Numbered from the stretch's first letter, positions 26,426 to 36,323 are shown. The stretch is DNA of 58,998 nt from JBBDNV01 sp040877415 (GCA_040877415.1 JBBDNV010000180.1:1-58998), one strand, 5' to 3'. The notes: generated by a model not told the origin, from the letters alone. Made by a program: numbers and translations.

Positions 26426-28471
26426 ATGAATCTCCTGACACCCCTGCGGCCGTTTCTTCGATACCGGTTGCTCGCCGCCAGCATCATGGTCTTGGTACTG
26501 GCGCCCCAGGGGCGGCTGTGGGCCGAAGACGCAGGCGCCATCGAATCGCGACTGGCCGATTCGGTCAAGTATCTGTCGAGCGACGAGCTCGAAGGCCGCG
26601 GCGTGGGCACCGACGGACTCAATCTCGCGGCCGAATATATCGCCGGCCAGTTCCGCGAAATTGGACTGGCCACCGAATTGTTCGACGGCGGGCCGTTTCA
26701 GAAATTCAACATGACCACAGGGGCCAGCCTCGGCTCGCCCAACGAGTTGGCCCTTGTCGGACCGGCCCCAGACGACGGCCAACCTCGACGCATCGAATTG
26801 AAACTCGGCGGCGAGTTCGATCCGCTGGCCATAGGCGGCTCGGGCAAGTTCGACCTGCCGCTCGTTTTCGTCGGCTACGGCATCACCGCCAAGGCGGAAA
26901 ACTACGACGACTACGCCGCCGTGGACGTGAAGGACAAGGCGGTCGTCATCCTGCGGCACGAACCGCAGCAGGCCAATCCGCACAGTGTCTTCGACGGCAC
27001 CGAAAACTCGCAGCACGCGCCGTTTCGACGCAAGATTTCCAACGCCTATCAGCACGGCGCCGCGGCCGTGATCTTTTGCAACGACCAGTTCGAAATTGAA
27101 AAACGCGTCGACACGCTGCGCAAGCGGTGGCAGGCGGCCGTCGCTGAGATCGTCGAAGCGAACGCCAAATTCAAGGCCCTCGAAAAACCCGCCGACGGCG
27201 AATGGAAAGAGCACGAAGCGAAAATCGGCAAGCTGGCCGACGACGTGAAACGCTTTGCCGAAGAGCTCGCCAAAGCCCCCGATCCGTTGCTCCCCTTCAA
27301 TGGCGCGGGGAGCGACTCGGCCGAAGGGCGCCGCTTTCCCGTGCTGGCGTGCCGGCGCGGACCGCTCGACCAGGTTGTTCAAGCGGCGCTGGGCACGACG
27401 CTCGCCGAGCTCGAAGCCGAAATCGACAAGGGCCCCACGCCGCGCAGCCGCGAACTGGCCGGATGGCGAGCCGTCGGCGAAACCGCCGTCGATCGGCGGG
27501 AAACCGAAGTCAAAAACGTCGTCGGCGTTTGGGAAGGCGAAGGCCCGCACGCCAACGAAACGATCGTCATCGGCGCTCATTACGACCATCTCGGCTTCGG
27601 CGGCTCCGGCTCGGCGGCGCCCGGCGTGCATGAAATCCACAACGGGGCCGACGACAACGGCTCGGGCACGACCGTGCTGATCGAGGTGGCCCGGCAGTTG
27701 GCGCTCGGCGGCAAGAAGCTGCCTCGCCGCGTCGTGTTCATCGCGTTTACCGGCGAAGAGCGCGGCCTGGTGGGAAGCGCCCGCTACGTGCGAAATCCGC
27801 TCGTGCCGCTCGACGGGACCGTGGCCATGCTCAACCTCGACATGGTCGGTCGGTTGAAGGACGAAAAACTAATCGTGCACGGCACCGGGACGGCCAGCGA
27901 GTTCGACGAGCTGGTCGACCGATTCGGCAAGCAATACAACTTTACGATTACGAAGAAGCCCGGCGGGTTCGGCCCCAGCGACCATTCGTCGTTTTACGCG
28001 GCCAAGGTGCCCGTGCTGTTCTTCTTCACCGGCAGCCACAACGACTATCACCGGCCGAGCGACGATTTTGAAAAACTCAATATCGGCGGCATGCGGCGCG
28101 TCGGCGAAATGGTGACCGACATCGCGGTGGCGCTGGCCGAGGCCGACGGGCGGCCCGCGTACCAGGAAGTCAAGGGCTTTGCCGACCTGGTGCGCAGCGG
28201 CGGCGACCGGCCCTATTTCGGAAGCATTCCCGACTTCGCCCAGGATCAACCCGGCTATGCTTTGACGGGGGTCGCCAAGGACGGCCCGGCCGATCGCGCC
28301 GGACTGAAAGCGGGCGACATCATTGTCCAGTTTGGCGACAACAAGATCGGCAATCTGGAAGACTTCGATAGCGCACTGCGCAAATACAAGGCGGGCGACA
28401 AAGTGCCCGTGACCATTAAGCGCGGCGACGAGCAGTTGAAACTCGAAGTAACGCTCGACCCGCCGCGCTAA
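26426..28471 (+). CDS. Exported PA-M28-PDZ zinc aminopeptidase
   Basis: 681 aa. A signal peptide covers roughly residues 1-33, ending in WAEDA. A PA-like insert and a coiled segment (about 225-285, rich in Lys/Glu) precede the M28 catalytic core. Zinc ligands: His and Asp in GAHYDHLGFG and NGADDNGSGT, Glu in FTGEERGL, Asp in LDMVGRL, and His in DYHRPSDD. A PDZ domain closes the protein (about 595-680; GPADRAGLKAGDIIVQFG). It probably trims peptides in the periplasm, with PDZ binding C-termini or membrane partners. A terminator lies 177 nt downstream. Confidence 0.93.
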   Translation: MNLLTPLRPFLRYRLLAASIMVLVLAPQGRLWAEDAGAIESRLADSVKYLSSDELEGRGVGTDGLNLAAEYIAGQFREIGLATELFDGGPFQKFNMTTGASLGSPNELALVGPAPDDGQPRRIELKLGGEFDPLAIGGSGKFDLPLVFVGYGITAKAENYDDYAAVDVKDKAVVILRHEPQQANPHSVFDGTENSQHAPFRRKISNAYQHGAAAVIFCNDQFEIEKRVDTLRKRWQAAVAEIVEANAKFKALEKPADGEWKEHEAKIGKLADDVKRFAEELAKAPDPLLPFNGAGSDSAEGRRFPVLACRRGPLDQVVQAALGTTLAELEAEIDKGPTPRSRELAGWRAVGETAVDRRETEVKNVVGVWEGEGPHANETIVIGAHYDHLGFGGSGSAAPGVHEIHNGADDNGSGTTVLIEVARQLALGGKKLPRRVVFIAFTGEERGLVGSARYVRNPLVPLDGTVAMLNLDMVGRLKDEKLIVHGTGTASEFDELVDRFGKQYNFTITKKPGGFGPSDHSSFYAAKVPVLFFFTGSHNDYHRPSDDFEKLNIGGMRRVGEMVTDIAVALAEADGRPAYQEVKGFADLVRSGGDRPYFGSIPDFAQDQPGYALTGVAKDGPADRAGLKAGDIIVQFGDNKIGNLEDFDSALRKYKAGDKVPVTIKRGDEQLKLEVTLDPPR

Positions 28472-28817
28472 GCTGCGCACCTTCACGCGATGCGAAGCCG
28501 GCGCACTGGGATGCCATGGCCAGGCTTGCGCGGCGATTCCCCATTCCCCATCATGCGCAACATGCTCCCGCTCTCGCGTGAGCCTGACGCCCGTTTCCCA
28601 TGCTTTGCCGTTCGGCTGGCAGGGACGGCGTGCCAGCGTGCTTGGGGCCGGGAAACGCCCGGTTTTTTTTGGCCTTTACGAGAACTGCCCTTCTCGGCAG
28701 AATACCGCCTCGAAATCGACCCCCCCGGGCTCGTTCGACCAGTCCGGTCGATTGTCCTGCGGATGGACAGCGCCAGGTCACGGACGACCAGCCGTCTATA
28801 GCAAGGAGCGCTCTACC
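28472..28817 (+). other. Intergenic region with terminator, no gene recognised
   Basis: 346 nt between the M28 gene and the OmpH-like gene. Apart from the terminator at 28648-28670 and the ribosome-binding site AAGGAG at 28803, no feature is evident. Confidence 0.5.
28648..28670 (+). terminator. Intrinsic terminator before the OmpH-lpx operon
   Basis: Stem CCGGG (28648-28652) and CCCGG (28658-28662) with a 5-nt loop, followed directly by eight T. It would end transcripts of the M28 peptidase gene and separate them from the lpx operon. Confidence 0.75.
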
Positions 28818-29459
28818 GTGAGAATCTCTCGAATCGCGGCCACGGGTGTGGCAATCGCGTTTATCGCGGTTGGCATCACCCGACTCGACGCCCAGACCCA
28901 GCCCCAACAGCCCGCCAGCGCGCCGGTTGCGAGTCACCACGGCATCGCCGTGATCGACGTGACGTACATCCTGGAGCACTATTCGCGGCTCAAGCAGGCC
29001 ATGGAGGTTTACAAGCGCGACGCGCAAAGCGCCGAGGATGTGCTGAAGAAAGAGCGCGACACGATCGCCAAGCGGGCCGAGCGGCTCAAGACGCTCAAGC
29101 AAGGCTCGCCCGACTTCAAGGCCGAAGAAGAAGCGATCACCAAAGCCGAGAGCGATTGGAAATTGAAAGTCGCGGCCCAGCGGCGCGACTTCGCCGAACG
29201 CGAGAGCAAGAACTACCTGCGGGCCTACCAGGAGCTTTCCACGGCCGTCAAGGCGTATGCCGAGCGCAACGGGATCTCGCTCGTGCTGCGATTCAACGGC
29301 GCTCGGATCGACCCCAACAATCGCGAAATGGTGCAGATGGAAGTCTTCAAGATGGTCATGTATTACGACAAGAGCATCGACATCACGGATCCCATCCTGG
29401 GCGAGCTGAACCGCAGCGCCGCGATTGCCGCTCCGCCGAGAAATCAATTGCGCCGTTAA
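28818..29459 (+). CDS. OmpH/Skp-family periplasmic chaperone
   Basis: 213 aa from a GTG at 28818 with AAGGAG 9 nt upstream. The N-terminal signal peptide ends near TRLDAQ. The central part is a long charged coiled coil (about 60-155) typical of Skp tentacles, framed by IAVIDVTYILEHYSRLK and YAERNGISLVLRFNG. Skp holds unfolded outer-membrane proteins in the periplasm. Its place directly before lpxC and lpxA matches the skp-lpx clusters of Gram-negative bacteria and supports an outer membrane in this organism. Confidence 0.87.
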   Translation: MRISRIAATGVAIAFIAVGITRLDAQTQPQQPASAPVASHHGIAVIDVTYILEHYSRLKQAMEVYKRDAQSAEDVLKKERDTIAKRAERLKTLKQGSPDFKAEEEAITKAESDWKLKVAAQRRDFAERESKNYLRAYQELSTAVKAYAERNGISLVLRFNGARIDPNNREMVQMEVFKMVMYYDKSIDITDPILGELNRSAAIAAPPRNQLRR

Positions 29460-29549
29460 GCGCGGCGAAGCTTTCGCGCGGCGCGCTTTCGAACGGCCAT
29501 TCGGCGCCGGCTATTTTAACTTCAGGAAAACGTCCTTGCGGCAACATTG

Positions 29550-30422
29550 ATGCACGCACTACGAAATCAACGCACGATCGGCCAACCGGCGTCGGTTTTC
29601 GGGTTTGGCATCTGGAGCGGGCGCGACGTGCACCTGGAGTTTCGGCCGGCCGGGCCCGATTGCGGCATCACGTTCGTGCGCAAAGACGCCGGCGAGGTCC
29701 GCATCGAGGCGGTGGTGGCCAACCGCATCGAAACGCCGCGCCGGACCACGCTCAGTCGCGGCCGCGCAAGCGTCGAGATGGTCGAACACGTCATGGCGGC
29801 GCTGGCGGGCATGCAAATTGACAACTGCGAGGTGTGGGTCGACGAGGCCGAAATGCCCGGCTGCGACGGATCGAGCTTGCCCTTTGTCGAGGCGCTCGGG
29901 CGAGCCGGGGTCGTCGAGCAGCCGGCGCCGCGGCCGCAGCTCGTCGTGCGAAACGTCACGCGGCTGGGCAACGACGACGTCTGGATCGAGGCGCGCCCCG
30001 TCGCGGGGGGCGGGCTGAACGTCAAATTTCGCCTCGACTACGGCAGCGGAAACGCCATCGGTCGGCAATCGCTGCAACTGGCCATCACGACCGAAATGTT
30101 TCGCCGCGAACTGGCGCCGGCGCGCACCTTCGTTCTCGAGGAAGAAGCCCAGTGGCTCATTGCCCGCGGACTGGGCACGCGGGCCACCCACGCGAACGTG
30201 CTGGTGTTTGACAAGAACGGGCCCGTGGCCAACGAACTGCGGTTCCGCGACGAATGCGTGCGGCACAAGGCGCTCGATCTGTTGGGCGATCTGGCGCTGG
30301 CCGGCTGCGATCTGGTGGGACAGTTCATCGCGCATCGGAGCGGCCACCGGCTGAACGCGGAATTGGTCAAAGCACTGTTAATCGAAGAGGAGATTGTCGA
30401 AGGCCGGCGGCGCAGCGCCTAG
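29550..30422 (+). CDS. lpxC: UDP-3-O-acyl-N-acetylglucosamine deacetylase
   Basis: 290 aa from the ATG at 29550. LpxC removes the N-acetyl group, the committed step of lipid A synthesis. Zinc and catalytic residues are seen in SVEMVEHVMAALAG (Glu, His), VRHKALDLLGDLAL (His, Asp) and AHRSGH. GCDGSSLPFVEAL is also conserved. The protein is a little shorter than E. coli LpxC (305 aa). It lies between the Skp-like gene and lpxA on the same strand. Confidence 0.93.
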   Translation: MHALRNQRTIGQPASVFGFGIWSGRDVHLEFRPAGPDCGITFVRKDAGEVRIEAVVANRIETPRRTTLSRGRASVEMVEHVMAALAGMQIDNCEVWVDEAEMPGCDGSSLPFVEALGRAGVVEQPAPRPQLVVRNVTRLGNDDVWIEARPVAGGGLNVKFRLDYGSGNAIGRQSLQLAITTEMFRRELAPARTFVLEEEAQWLIARGLGTRATHANVLVFDKNGPVANELRFRDECVRHKALDLLGDLALAGCDLVGQFIAHRSGHRLNAELVKALLIEEEIVEGRRRSA

Positions 30423-30627
30423 TGAGTGAGCCGGCAAAGGAAAATGGGGAATGGCTCGGAGCAGAAATCGCGAAGCGCCGCAACAAACGGTGGCCGCGAC
30501 GTGCCCGTCCCCGTTTTTCGACGGTCCGGCAGTGGTCGACCGTAAAAAGGGGGCCAGATGAGACGTTTGCCACGCGCGGGCAAGGAGGCCCGCGCAAGCG
30601 AAACGAATGGATGCGGAGCGCTTTCTC

Positions 30628-31434
30628 ATGGCTACCCACGTTGCCGACAATGTATCGATTCATCCACATGCCGAAATCGACACGGACGTCGAGATCGGCC
30701 CTTTTTGCGTCATCGGGCCGAACGTGCGCATCGGCCGCGGCACCCGGCTGGAAAACAACGTCACGCTGATGGGCCGCGTCACCCTGGGCGAGAGCAACCA
30801 CATCTGGCCCGGTGTGGTCATCGGCGGCGAGCCGCAGGACCTCAGCTACCGCGGCAGCGACACGCAGGTGATCATCGGCGATCACAACGTTATCCGCGAA
30901 TGCGTGACGATCAACCGTGCCACGGAAAAAGAAGACGGCATTACCACGGTCGGCAACCACAACTTTCTGATGGCCTGCTGCCACATTGCCCACGACTGCC
31001 GGTTGGGCAATCACATCATCATCGCCAACGGCACGCTGCTGGGCGGCCACGTCCACGTGCAGGACCATGCCTCGCTTTCCGGCGCCGTGGCCATTCACCA
31101 TTACGCCTCGGTCGGCGGCTATAGCTTCATCAGCGGTTGCAGCCGCGTGCTGCACGACGTTCCGCCGTTCATGCTCGTCGAGGGACATCCGGCCCGTCCG
31201 CGCTGCATCAACGTCGTGGCGCTGAAACGCAACGATTTCTCGCCCGGCGTAATCAACTGCCTGGCCGAGGCCCACCGGCTCTTGTATCGAGCCAAAGTCG
31301 GATTGGACCACGCCCGCGAAATCTTGCGCGGCAACGATCAATTGATTCCGCAAGTCAACGAGCTGTTGAACTTCGTTCAAATGCAGCAGGAAGGCAAGCA
31401 CGGGCGGGCCCGCGAACGCAGGAGAGCGGCGTGA
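30628..31434 (+). CDS. lpxA: UDP-N-acetylglucosamine acyltransferase
   Basis: 268 aa from the ATG at 30628, which has GCGGAG 9 nt upstream; an ATG at 30607 is an alternative. LpxA transfers a 3-hydroxyacyl chain from ACP to UDP-GlcNAc. The left-handed beta helix hexapeptides fill the first two thirds, with the catalytic His in CHIAHDCRLGNH and the region GHPARPRCINVVALKRNDF before the C-terminal helices. The stop codon overlaps the next gene's GTG start (GTGA), so translation of the two is coupled. Confidence 0.95.
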   Translation: MATHVADNVSIHPHAEIDTDVEIGPFCVIGPNVRIGRGTRLENNVTLMGRVTLGESNHIWPGVVIGGEPQDLSYRGSDTQVIIGDHNVIRECVTINRATEKEDGITTVGNHNFLMACCHIAHDCRLGNHIIIANGTLLGGHVHVQDHASLSGAVAIHHYASVGGYSFISGCSRVLHDVPPFMLVEGHPARPRCINVVALKRNDFSPGVINCLAEAHRLLYRAKVGLDHAREILRGNDQLIPQVNELLNFVQMQQEGKHGRARERRRAA

Positions 31435-32531
31435 ATCGTCTCAAGCTGGGGGTCGTCGGGGCCGGCCATCTCGGGCGGATTCATGCCCGGCTGCTGGCCG
31501 AAATGTCCGACGTCGAACTGGTCGCCGTCGCCGATCCCGTGGCAGCCGCGCGGGACAAGGTGGCCGCCGACCATGGCGCCGCTGGGGTTGCCGATCATCG
31601 CGAGCTCGTCGGGCACGTCGACGCGGCCGTGATTGCCACGCCCACGCGACTGCACCATGCCGTGGCGCTCGACTTCCTGCGGTCCGGCACGCCGCTATTG
31701 GTGGAAAAACCGCTGGCCGCCACGGTGGCCGAAGCCGACCAGCTACTGGACGCGGCCCGGCGCCACGGCGCCATTCTGCAGGTCGGGCACATCGAACGCT
31801 TCAACCCCGCGTTTACCGCGGCCGCCGCTCGCGTTGGCCGGCCGCAATATGTTGACGCCGTGCGCGCCAGCGGCTTTACCGGTCGTTCGACCGATATCGG
31901 CGTGGTACACGACCTGATGATCCACGACGTCGACCTGGTGCTCTCGCTGATCGACGCGCCGTTGGTGCGGGTGGATGCTGTCGGCGTGGCCATTCTGGGT
32001 CAGCAAGAAGACGCCGCGCAAGCCAGGCTCGAATTCGCCGACGGCTGCGTGGCCAACTTGAGCGCTTCGCGCGCGAGCTACAGCGCGGCGCCCCATCGCC
32101 GCATGCACCTGTGGTCGGCCCGGGGATTCGCGGCGATCGATTTTGGGACCTGCACCGCGAGCGTCGTGACGCCGAGCGAGGCGGTCAAAAGCGGCGAGTT
32201 CGACTACGAATCGCTGTCGGCCGAAGAAAAAGCCGGTTTCAAAGATCGGCTGTTTACCGAGATTCTGCGGGTCGAGCCGCTGCAAGTTGAGTCGCGCAAC
32301 GCCCTGGCCGACGAGCTGCGCGATTTTGTCGACGCGGTGCGCAACCGAACCGAGCCCCGCGTCACGGGCCGCGAAGGCCGCGACGCCTTGGCCGTGGTCG
32401 AAGCGATCGTCAATTCGATCCGCGCCCATCGCTGGCAAATCCACGAGCCCGCGCCGCCGGCGCCGATCCTGCGCGGCCCGCATTGGAAGCCCGCACTGCC
32501 GACGCGCCCCATCCATCGCGAAGCGGGCTAG
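31431..32531 (+). CDS. Gfo/Idh/MocA oxidoreductase coupled to lpxA
   Basis: 366 aa from the GTG at 31431, which shares 4 nt with the lpxA stop and has AGGAG 6-7 nt upstream. Rossmann site VGVVGAGHLGRIHARL region, then LLVEKPLAATVAEAD with a complete EKP motif, and VGHIERFNPAF, a common variant in sugar-nucleotide dehydrogenases. Coupled translation with lpxA suggests it works on a lipid A precursor or related UDP-sugar, comparable with GnnA, which oxidises UDP-GlcNAc at C3. That role is inference; no GnnB-like aminotransferase gene is present nearby. It converges on the serine hydrolase gene with only 6 nt between. Confidence 0.85.
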   Translation: MNRLKLGVVGAGHLGRIHARLLAEMSDVELVAVADPVAAARDKVAADHGAAGVADHRELVGHVDAAVIATPTRLHHAVALDFLRSGTPLLVEKPLAATVAEADQLLDAARRHGAILQVGHIERFNPAFTAAAARVGRPQYVDAVRASGFTGRSTDIGVVHDLMIHDVDLVLSLIDAPLVRVDAVGVAILGQQEDAAQARLEFADGCVANLSASRASYSAAPHRRMHLWSARGFAAIDFGTCTASVVTPSEAVKSGEFDYESLSAEEKAGFKDRLFTEILRVEPLQVESRNALADELRDFVDAVRNRTEPRVTGREGRDALAVVEAIVNSIRAHRWQIHEPAPPAPILRGPHWKPALPTRPIHREAG

Positions 32532-32537
32532 CGGTGT

Positions 32538-34067
32538 TCACTTCTTTGCGAACTCTCCCAGCCCGGGAAGTTCGATCCCCTTCACCTTGGCGGATGCGTC
32601 GAGGTGAAAAGTCACGAGCTGCGGGTCGATCACACGGTCGCGGAATCTGGCGCGGAAGGTGTCGTAGTGCCAATGCTCGAGATCCGCCACGATGGCCGGG
32701 CCGCGGTGCAGAACCAGCTTGTCGGCATCGAGTTTCACCTCGCAATCGCCGTACAGCTCGTCGCTGAACGTGCCGGCGTATTTTTCCAAAGGCAGCGAGG
32801 GCTTGGTGTCTTTGGCCCGCTCGGCTTCCTGCTTGGCTTTTTCTTCGTTGGCCTTTTTCTCGAGCTCCTTGATGCGGACCAGCACTTCGGCGCTCCAGTC
32901 GCGTTTGCCGCCCTCGAGATAGCGGTCGAGGACGTGGAACATCAAGGGCGTGAGCAAGCCGCTGCCGCCGCGATTGCACAGGATGACAAGGCCGAGTTTT
33001 TCCTCGGGCACGAGCGCCACCTGGGCGCGCATGCCGTCGATGGAGCCGCCGTGCTCCACGATTTTACGCCCGTGGTAATCGTGCAGGAACCAGCCGAGGC
33101 CGTAATTCAAGAAGTGGGCGTCGAGATAAAACAGACGCTCGCGGTCGTCAAGGGGAACGACCGTCTGTGACGCGTGCATTTCCTTTATCGCGGCCGCGCT
33201 GATCAGTCGCTTGCCGTCGATTTCGCCTTCGCCCAGTTGCATCCGCAGCCACTGGGCCATGTCGGTGACGTTGGCGTTGATCGAGCCGGCCGGCCCAACG
33301 TTGTCGATATTGCGCCAGGCGATGGGTTCGACCTTGTCTTCGATTTTGGCATGAGGCATGGCGACATTGCCGTTTGCCGCCAGCTCTTTCACGCTGGTGC
33401 ACGCTGATTTCATCCCCAGCGGCAGAAACAACCGCTGCTTGACAAAATCGTCCCAACTTTGGCCCGTGACGCGGGGAATGATTTCGCCGGCGGCCAGAAA
33501 CATGATGTTCTGATAACCGTACTGGCTGCGAAAGCTCCATTGGGGCTTCAAAAATCGCAATCGGCGCAGAACTTCCCCGCGATCGTATGACGTCGCGTAC
33601 CACACCAGGTCGCCGCGCGGCAATCCACAGCGATGGCACAACAAGTCGCGCACGGTCAATTCACGCGCGACGTAGGGATCGTATAGTTCGAGGCTCGGCA
33701 GGTGCCTGGTGGCGGCGTCGTCCCATTTGAGCTTGCCTTCGTCGACGAGGATGGCCAATGCCGCCGCGGTGAATGCCTTGCTCGTGGAGCCGATGGCAAA
33801 CAGCGTGCCGGCGTCGACCGGCGTCGTCTCGCCCAGCTTTCGCACGCCGAAGCCCTTGGCCAGCACGACCGCATTGTCTTTGACAATGGCGATCGCCATC
33901 CCCGGCACTTCCCAATCGGCCATAGCCTTCGTAACGTAATCGTCGAGTCCGTCGAGCGGCCCGTCCGCTCTGGCCGGTTGGACAAGAGTAACGGCCAGCG
34001 CCACGGCGGCGACGATCGCGCCGCACAACAGCGACCGACGGGTGGTGGCTTTCTGAATTCGGATCAT
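32538..34067 (-). CDS. Exported serine hydrolase, beta-lactamase/class C PBP family
   Basis: 509 aa. Signal peptide with RRSLLCGAIVAAVALAV (Tat-like pattern) ending near ARADG. The catalytic serine motif SxxK is STSK in GSTSKAFTAA; YGYQN supplies the YxN-type motif; EHGGSIDGM supplies the third (HxG). A Lys/Glu-rich linker (about 395-425) leads to a C-terminal DUF3471-like domain. Such proteins act as periplasmic esterases, D-aminopeptidases or carboxypeptidases; the substrate is unknown. It follows an ABC-2 permease on the same strand. Confidence 0.87.
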   Translation of the reverse strand: MIRIQKATTRRSLLCGAIVAAVALAVTLVQPARADGPLDGLDDYVTKAMADWEVPGMAIAIVKDNAVVLAKGFGVRKLGETTPVDAGTLFAIGSTSKAFTAAALAILVDEGKLKWDDAATRHLPSLELYDPYVARELTVRDLLCHRCGLPRGDLVWYATSYDRGEVLRRLRFLKPQWSFRSQYGYQNIMFLAAGEIIPRVTGQSWDDFVKQRLFLPLGMKSACTSVKELAANGNVAMPHAKIEDKVEPIAWRNIDNVGPAGSINANVTDMAQWLRMQLGEGEIDGKRLISAAAIKEMHASQTVVPLDDRERLFYLDAHFLNYGLGWFLHDYHGRKIVEHGGSIDGMRAQVALVPEEKLGLVILCNRGGSGLLTPLMFHVLDRYLEGGKRDWSAEVLVRIKELEKKANEEKAKQEAERAKDTKPSLPLEKYAGTFSDELYGDCEVKLDADKLVLHRGPAIVADLEHWHYDTFRARFRDRVIDPQLVTFHLDASAKVKGIELPGLGEFAKK

Positions 34068-34158
34068 GGTGATGACTCCCGGTGTTAGCCCCCGGCCCTT
34101 GTCTCCGGTCTAAACACTCTGCCGGGGGATTTTGTCGGCCGACGTGGTTCGCAGTGGG

Positions 34159-35667
34159 TCAGGCCAAATCGCGGTCTTCGAACATCGCCAAACCAAGGAG
34201 CATGGCGATGGTCGAGTACAAGACGCAGTACAAGAAGGCCATGCCCAGGTAGCTCAGCGGCACGACGGCGCCGGCGGCCACGGCGGCCTGGATGTTGAAG
34301 TGGTCGAGCACCGGCAGCACGGTGGCGATGAACTGGCCGACGAATCGCACGATCTCGAATTCGCCGACCGCCGAATTGACAATCAACGGCACCAGGTGCC
34401 CCAGCACGTAGATTGAGGAACAGACGATCAGGTTGGCCAGCATCGGCAACCGGGTGGAAATGGCCACGCTGATGGCCGCCAGCACCACCGTCTCGAAAAA
34501 CGCCAGCACCAGCCCCGGCACGATGCGGATCATTTCTATGTAGCAGACCTGCCACATCGGTTCCGTCTTGGCCGTTTCGCGGGCGTCGTAAACGACTTTG
34601 AACGAGACCGTGACCAGGAACAGAAACCCGAGCAGGATGAACAGCACGATGACCGGTCCCAGCACGCCCAGAAACTTGCCCAGGATGAACTGGCTCCGCA
34701 GGACCGGCTTGGAGAGCACGGTCAGCGCCGTGCGACCTTCGACTTCTTCAGAGACCGAGACGCTGGCCGACCAGACGGCCACGACAATGCCCCAGACCAT
34801 GATCCAGATCAGGCCCGAGTCTTTGAGCATCTTGATATCATCGCCGAAAGTGTTGTAGGGGATGAAAATGAACGCCACCAACCCGACGCTCCCCAATCCC
34901 AGCGCCAGGTAGAAGAGCGGCTGCGACATGGCCTCTTTCGAGGTCGTTAGCGCGATCGCGCCCACTTTGGGCATCAGCAGTTGCGCGGCCAGATACAAGA
35001 CCACCAGTGCCACCAGCGCCAGCGCGGTGAGTGGCACGATCCGAACCTGTGGGAACGAGATGTCCGTGACCGTGTGCACGCGCAGCTTCGCCGGGGCAGT
35101 AGTCGTGTTGGTGGCGGCCCACTCCGTCAGGGCGTCGGGCTCGGCGGTCGCTTTTTCCTGAACGACCGGCTTTTGCCACCTGGCCTCGTTGCCCGGCGCC
35201 AGCTTCATGTTCATCGTCTGGCCGATATTCGAGGTGATATTGGTGTCGACCGTAAGGGGCTGATCCGTTTCGACCGTAAACGAGTTCAGCTCGCTAAGCC
35301 GCAGTTTCAGGTCCTTAAGCGGGTAATCGTTCGACGAGGCCGGCACGGTGAATTCCCAATCCTGCGGGCCCACCTGCGAGATGCGCGGCACCGAGGCAAT
35401 CACGGCGCGATAGGGAATGCCGGGCACCAACAGCACGGCCAGCACCGCGAAACCCGCGAGAAACATGGCCAGGTAAAAGATCGGCAGCAGGATCCCTTCG
35501 CGGACGTTGGAATAGGCGAAATCGGCCGCGCGGCGCGAGACGAGGCACAACACCCCGTAAACGATGGCCAAAACCGCCACGCCCAGCGCCACGCCGGCGC
35601 TCAACAGCCACACGGGCGTCAGCCAGGTGAACAACAGTCCGACCACAAGCACGGGGGTGCCTATCAT
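34159..35667 (-). CDS. ABC-2 type transporter permease, large
   Basis: 502 aa with about ten hydrophobic segments and a soluble extracytoplasmic domain (about 100-205). The segment WSASVSVSEEVEGRTALTVLSKP is the hallmark ABC-2 permease motif found before the sixth membrane helix (the full run is at minus strand about 34715-34785). Planctomycete genomes have many such permeases next to an ATPase gene, but none lies in this window, so the partner must be elsewhere or further upstream. Substrate unknown. Confidence 0.85.
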   Translation of the reverse strand: MIGTPVLVVGLLFTWLTPVWLLSAGVALGVAVLAIVYGVLCLVSRRAADFAYSNVREGILLPIFYLAMFLAGFAVLAVLLVPGIPYRAVIASVPRISQVGPQDWEFTVPASSNDYPLKDLKLRLSELNSFTVETDQPLTVDTNITSNIGQTMNMKLAPGNEARWQKPVVQEKATAEPDALTEWAATNTTTAPAKLRVHTVTDISFPQVRIVPLTALALVALVVLYLAAQLLMPKVGAIALTTSKEAMSQPLFYLALGLGSVGLVAFIFIPYNTFGDDIKMLKDSGLIWIMVWGIVVAVWSASVSVSEEVEGRTALTVLSKPVLRSQFILGKFLGVLGPVIVLFILLGFLFLVTVSFKVVYDARETAKTEPMWQVCYIEMIRIVPGLVLAFFETVVLAAISVAISTRLPMLANLIVCSSIYVLGHLVPLIVNSAVGEFEIVRFVGQFIATVLPVLDHFNIQAAVAAGAVVPLSYLGMAFLYCVLYSTIAMLLGLAMFEDRDLA

Positions 35668-35781
35668 ACGTAGGTGGCTAGTGGTTAGTGGCCAGTGGTT
35701 GGAGCCGGCAAAACGACCGGGACTGTCCCGAGGATTGCGGAAGCCGACGGGTGTCGGGAGGTTCGTCGAACGCGAAGCGGC

Positions 35782-36075
35782 CTAACGCCTGATCTCGAAG
35801 TCGGTGAATTCATGGGTCGCCGGCAGAATGGTGCTCTTTGAGCTCTGGATGCAGCGGGCCATTTCGGCTTCGATGGCCGCGACGAACCGGTCGAGCGTCG
35901 AGGGGGCACCTTCGACGACCAGAACGACGCGTCCATCGTGCAGATTCTTAACGAAACCGCGGACGTCGAACCGCGCGGCGATGTCGCGCGTCGTATACCG
36001 GAATCCGACGCCTTGCACCCAGCCCGAAAAATAGACTTCCCGCCGCTCGGGTGACTCGTTCGGCTGGCCGGCCAT
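35782..36075 (-). CDS. acyP: Acylphosphatase
   Basis: 97 aa from the ATG at 36075, giving the usual small size of the family. Acylphosphatases hydrolyse the carboxyl-phosphate bond of acyl phosphates. The phosphate loop with catalytic Arg is GWVQGVGFRYTT, and the catalytic Asn is in FVKNLHDGRV. The frame stays open upstream but nothing there looks coding. It lies 114 nt from the ABC permease start on the same strand. Confidence 0.9.
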   Translation of the reverse strand: MAGQPNESPERREVYFSGWVQGVGFRYTTRDIAARFDVRGFVKNLHDGRVVLVVEGAPSTLDRFVAAIEAEMARCIQSSKSTILPATHEFTDFEIRR

Positions 36076-36323
36076 TGCAAAAAAGGCGTCACGCGTCACA
36101 ACGACGGATCGATTGCCACGAGACTTCAGTATAACCCACCCGCGCGCTGTCGCTAGCTGGCGGTCGCGCGAGACGTGGATCTCCGTGTCGGCGCTTGACG
36201 TTGCGCGGGGGTCGGCCGCACTGGTCACACTTGACGTGCCGGTAGGGCAATTCTAGGCTTTAGAAGCGCTCGAGCCGGCCGCAGCGACGGGCTGGTGATG
36301 GAGCTTGTGCGCCTGGTAGATCT

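Noticed and set aside
25729..26673. A longer receiver protein of up to 314 aa starting at 26673.
   Set aside because: The extra N-terminus overlaps the divergent M28 gene and has non-protein-like composition; a GTG with a good ribosome-binding site at 26112 gives a normal receiver-only protein.
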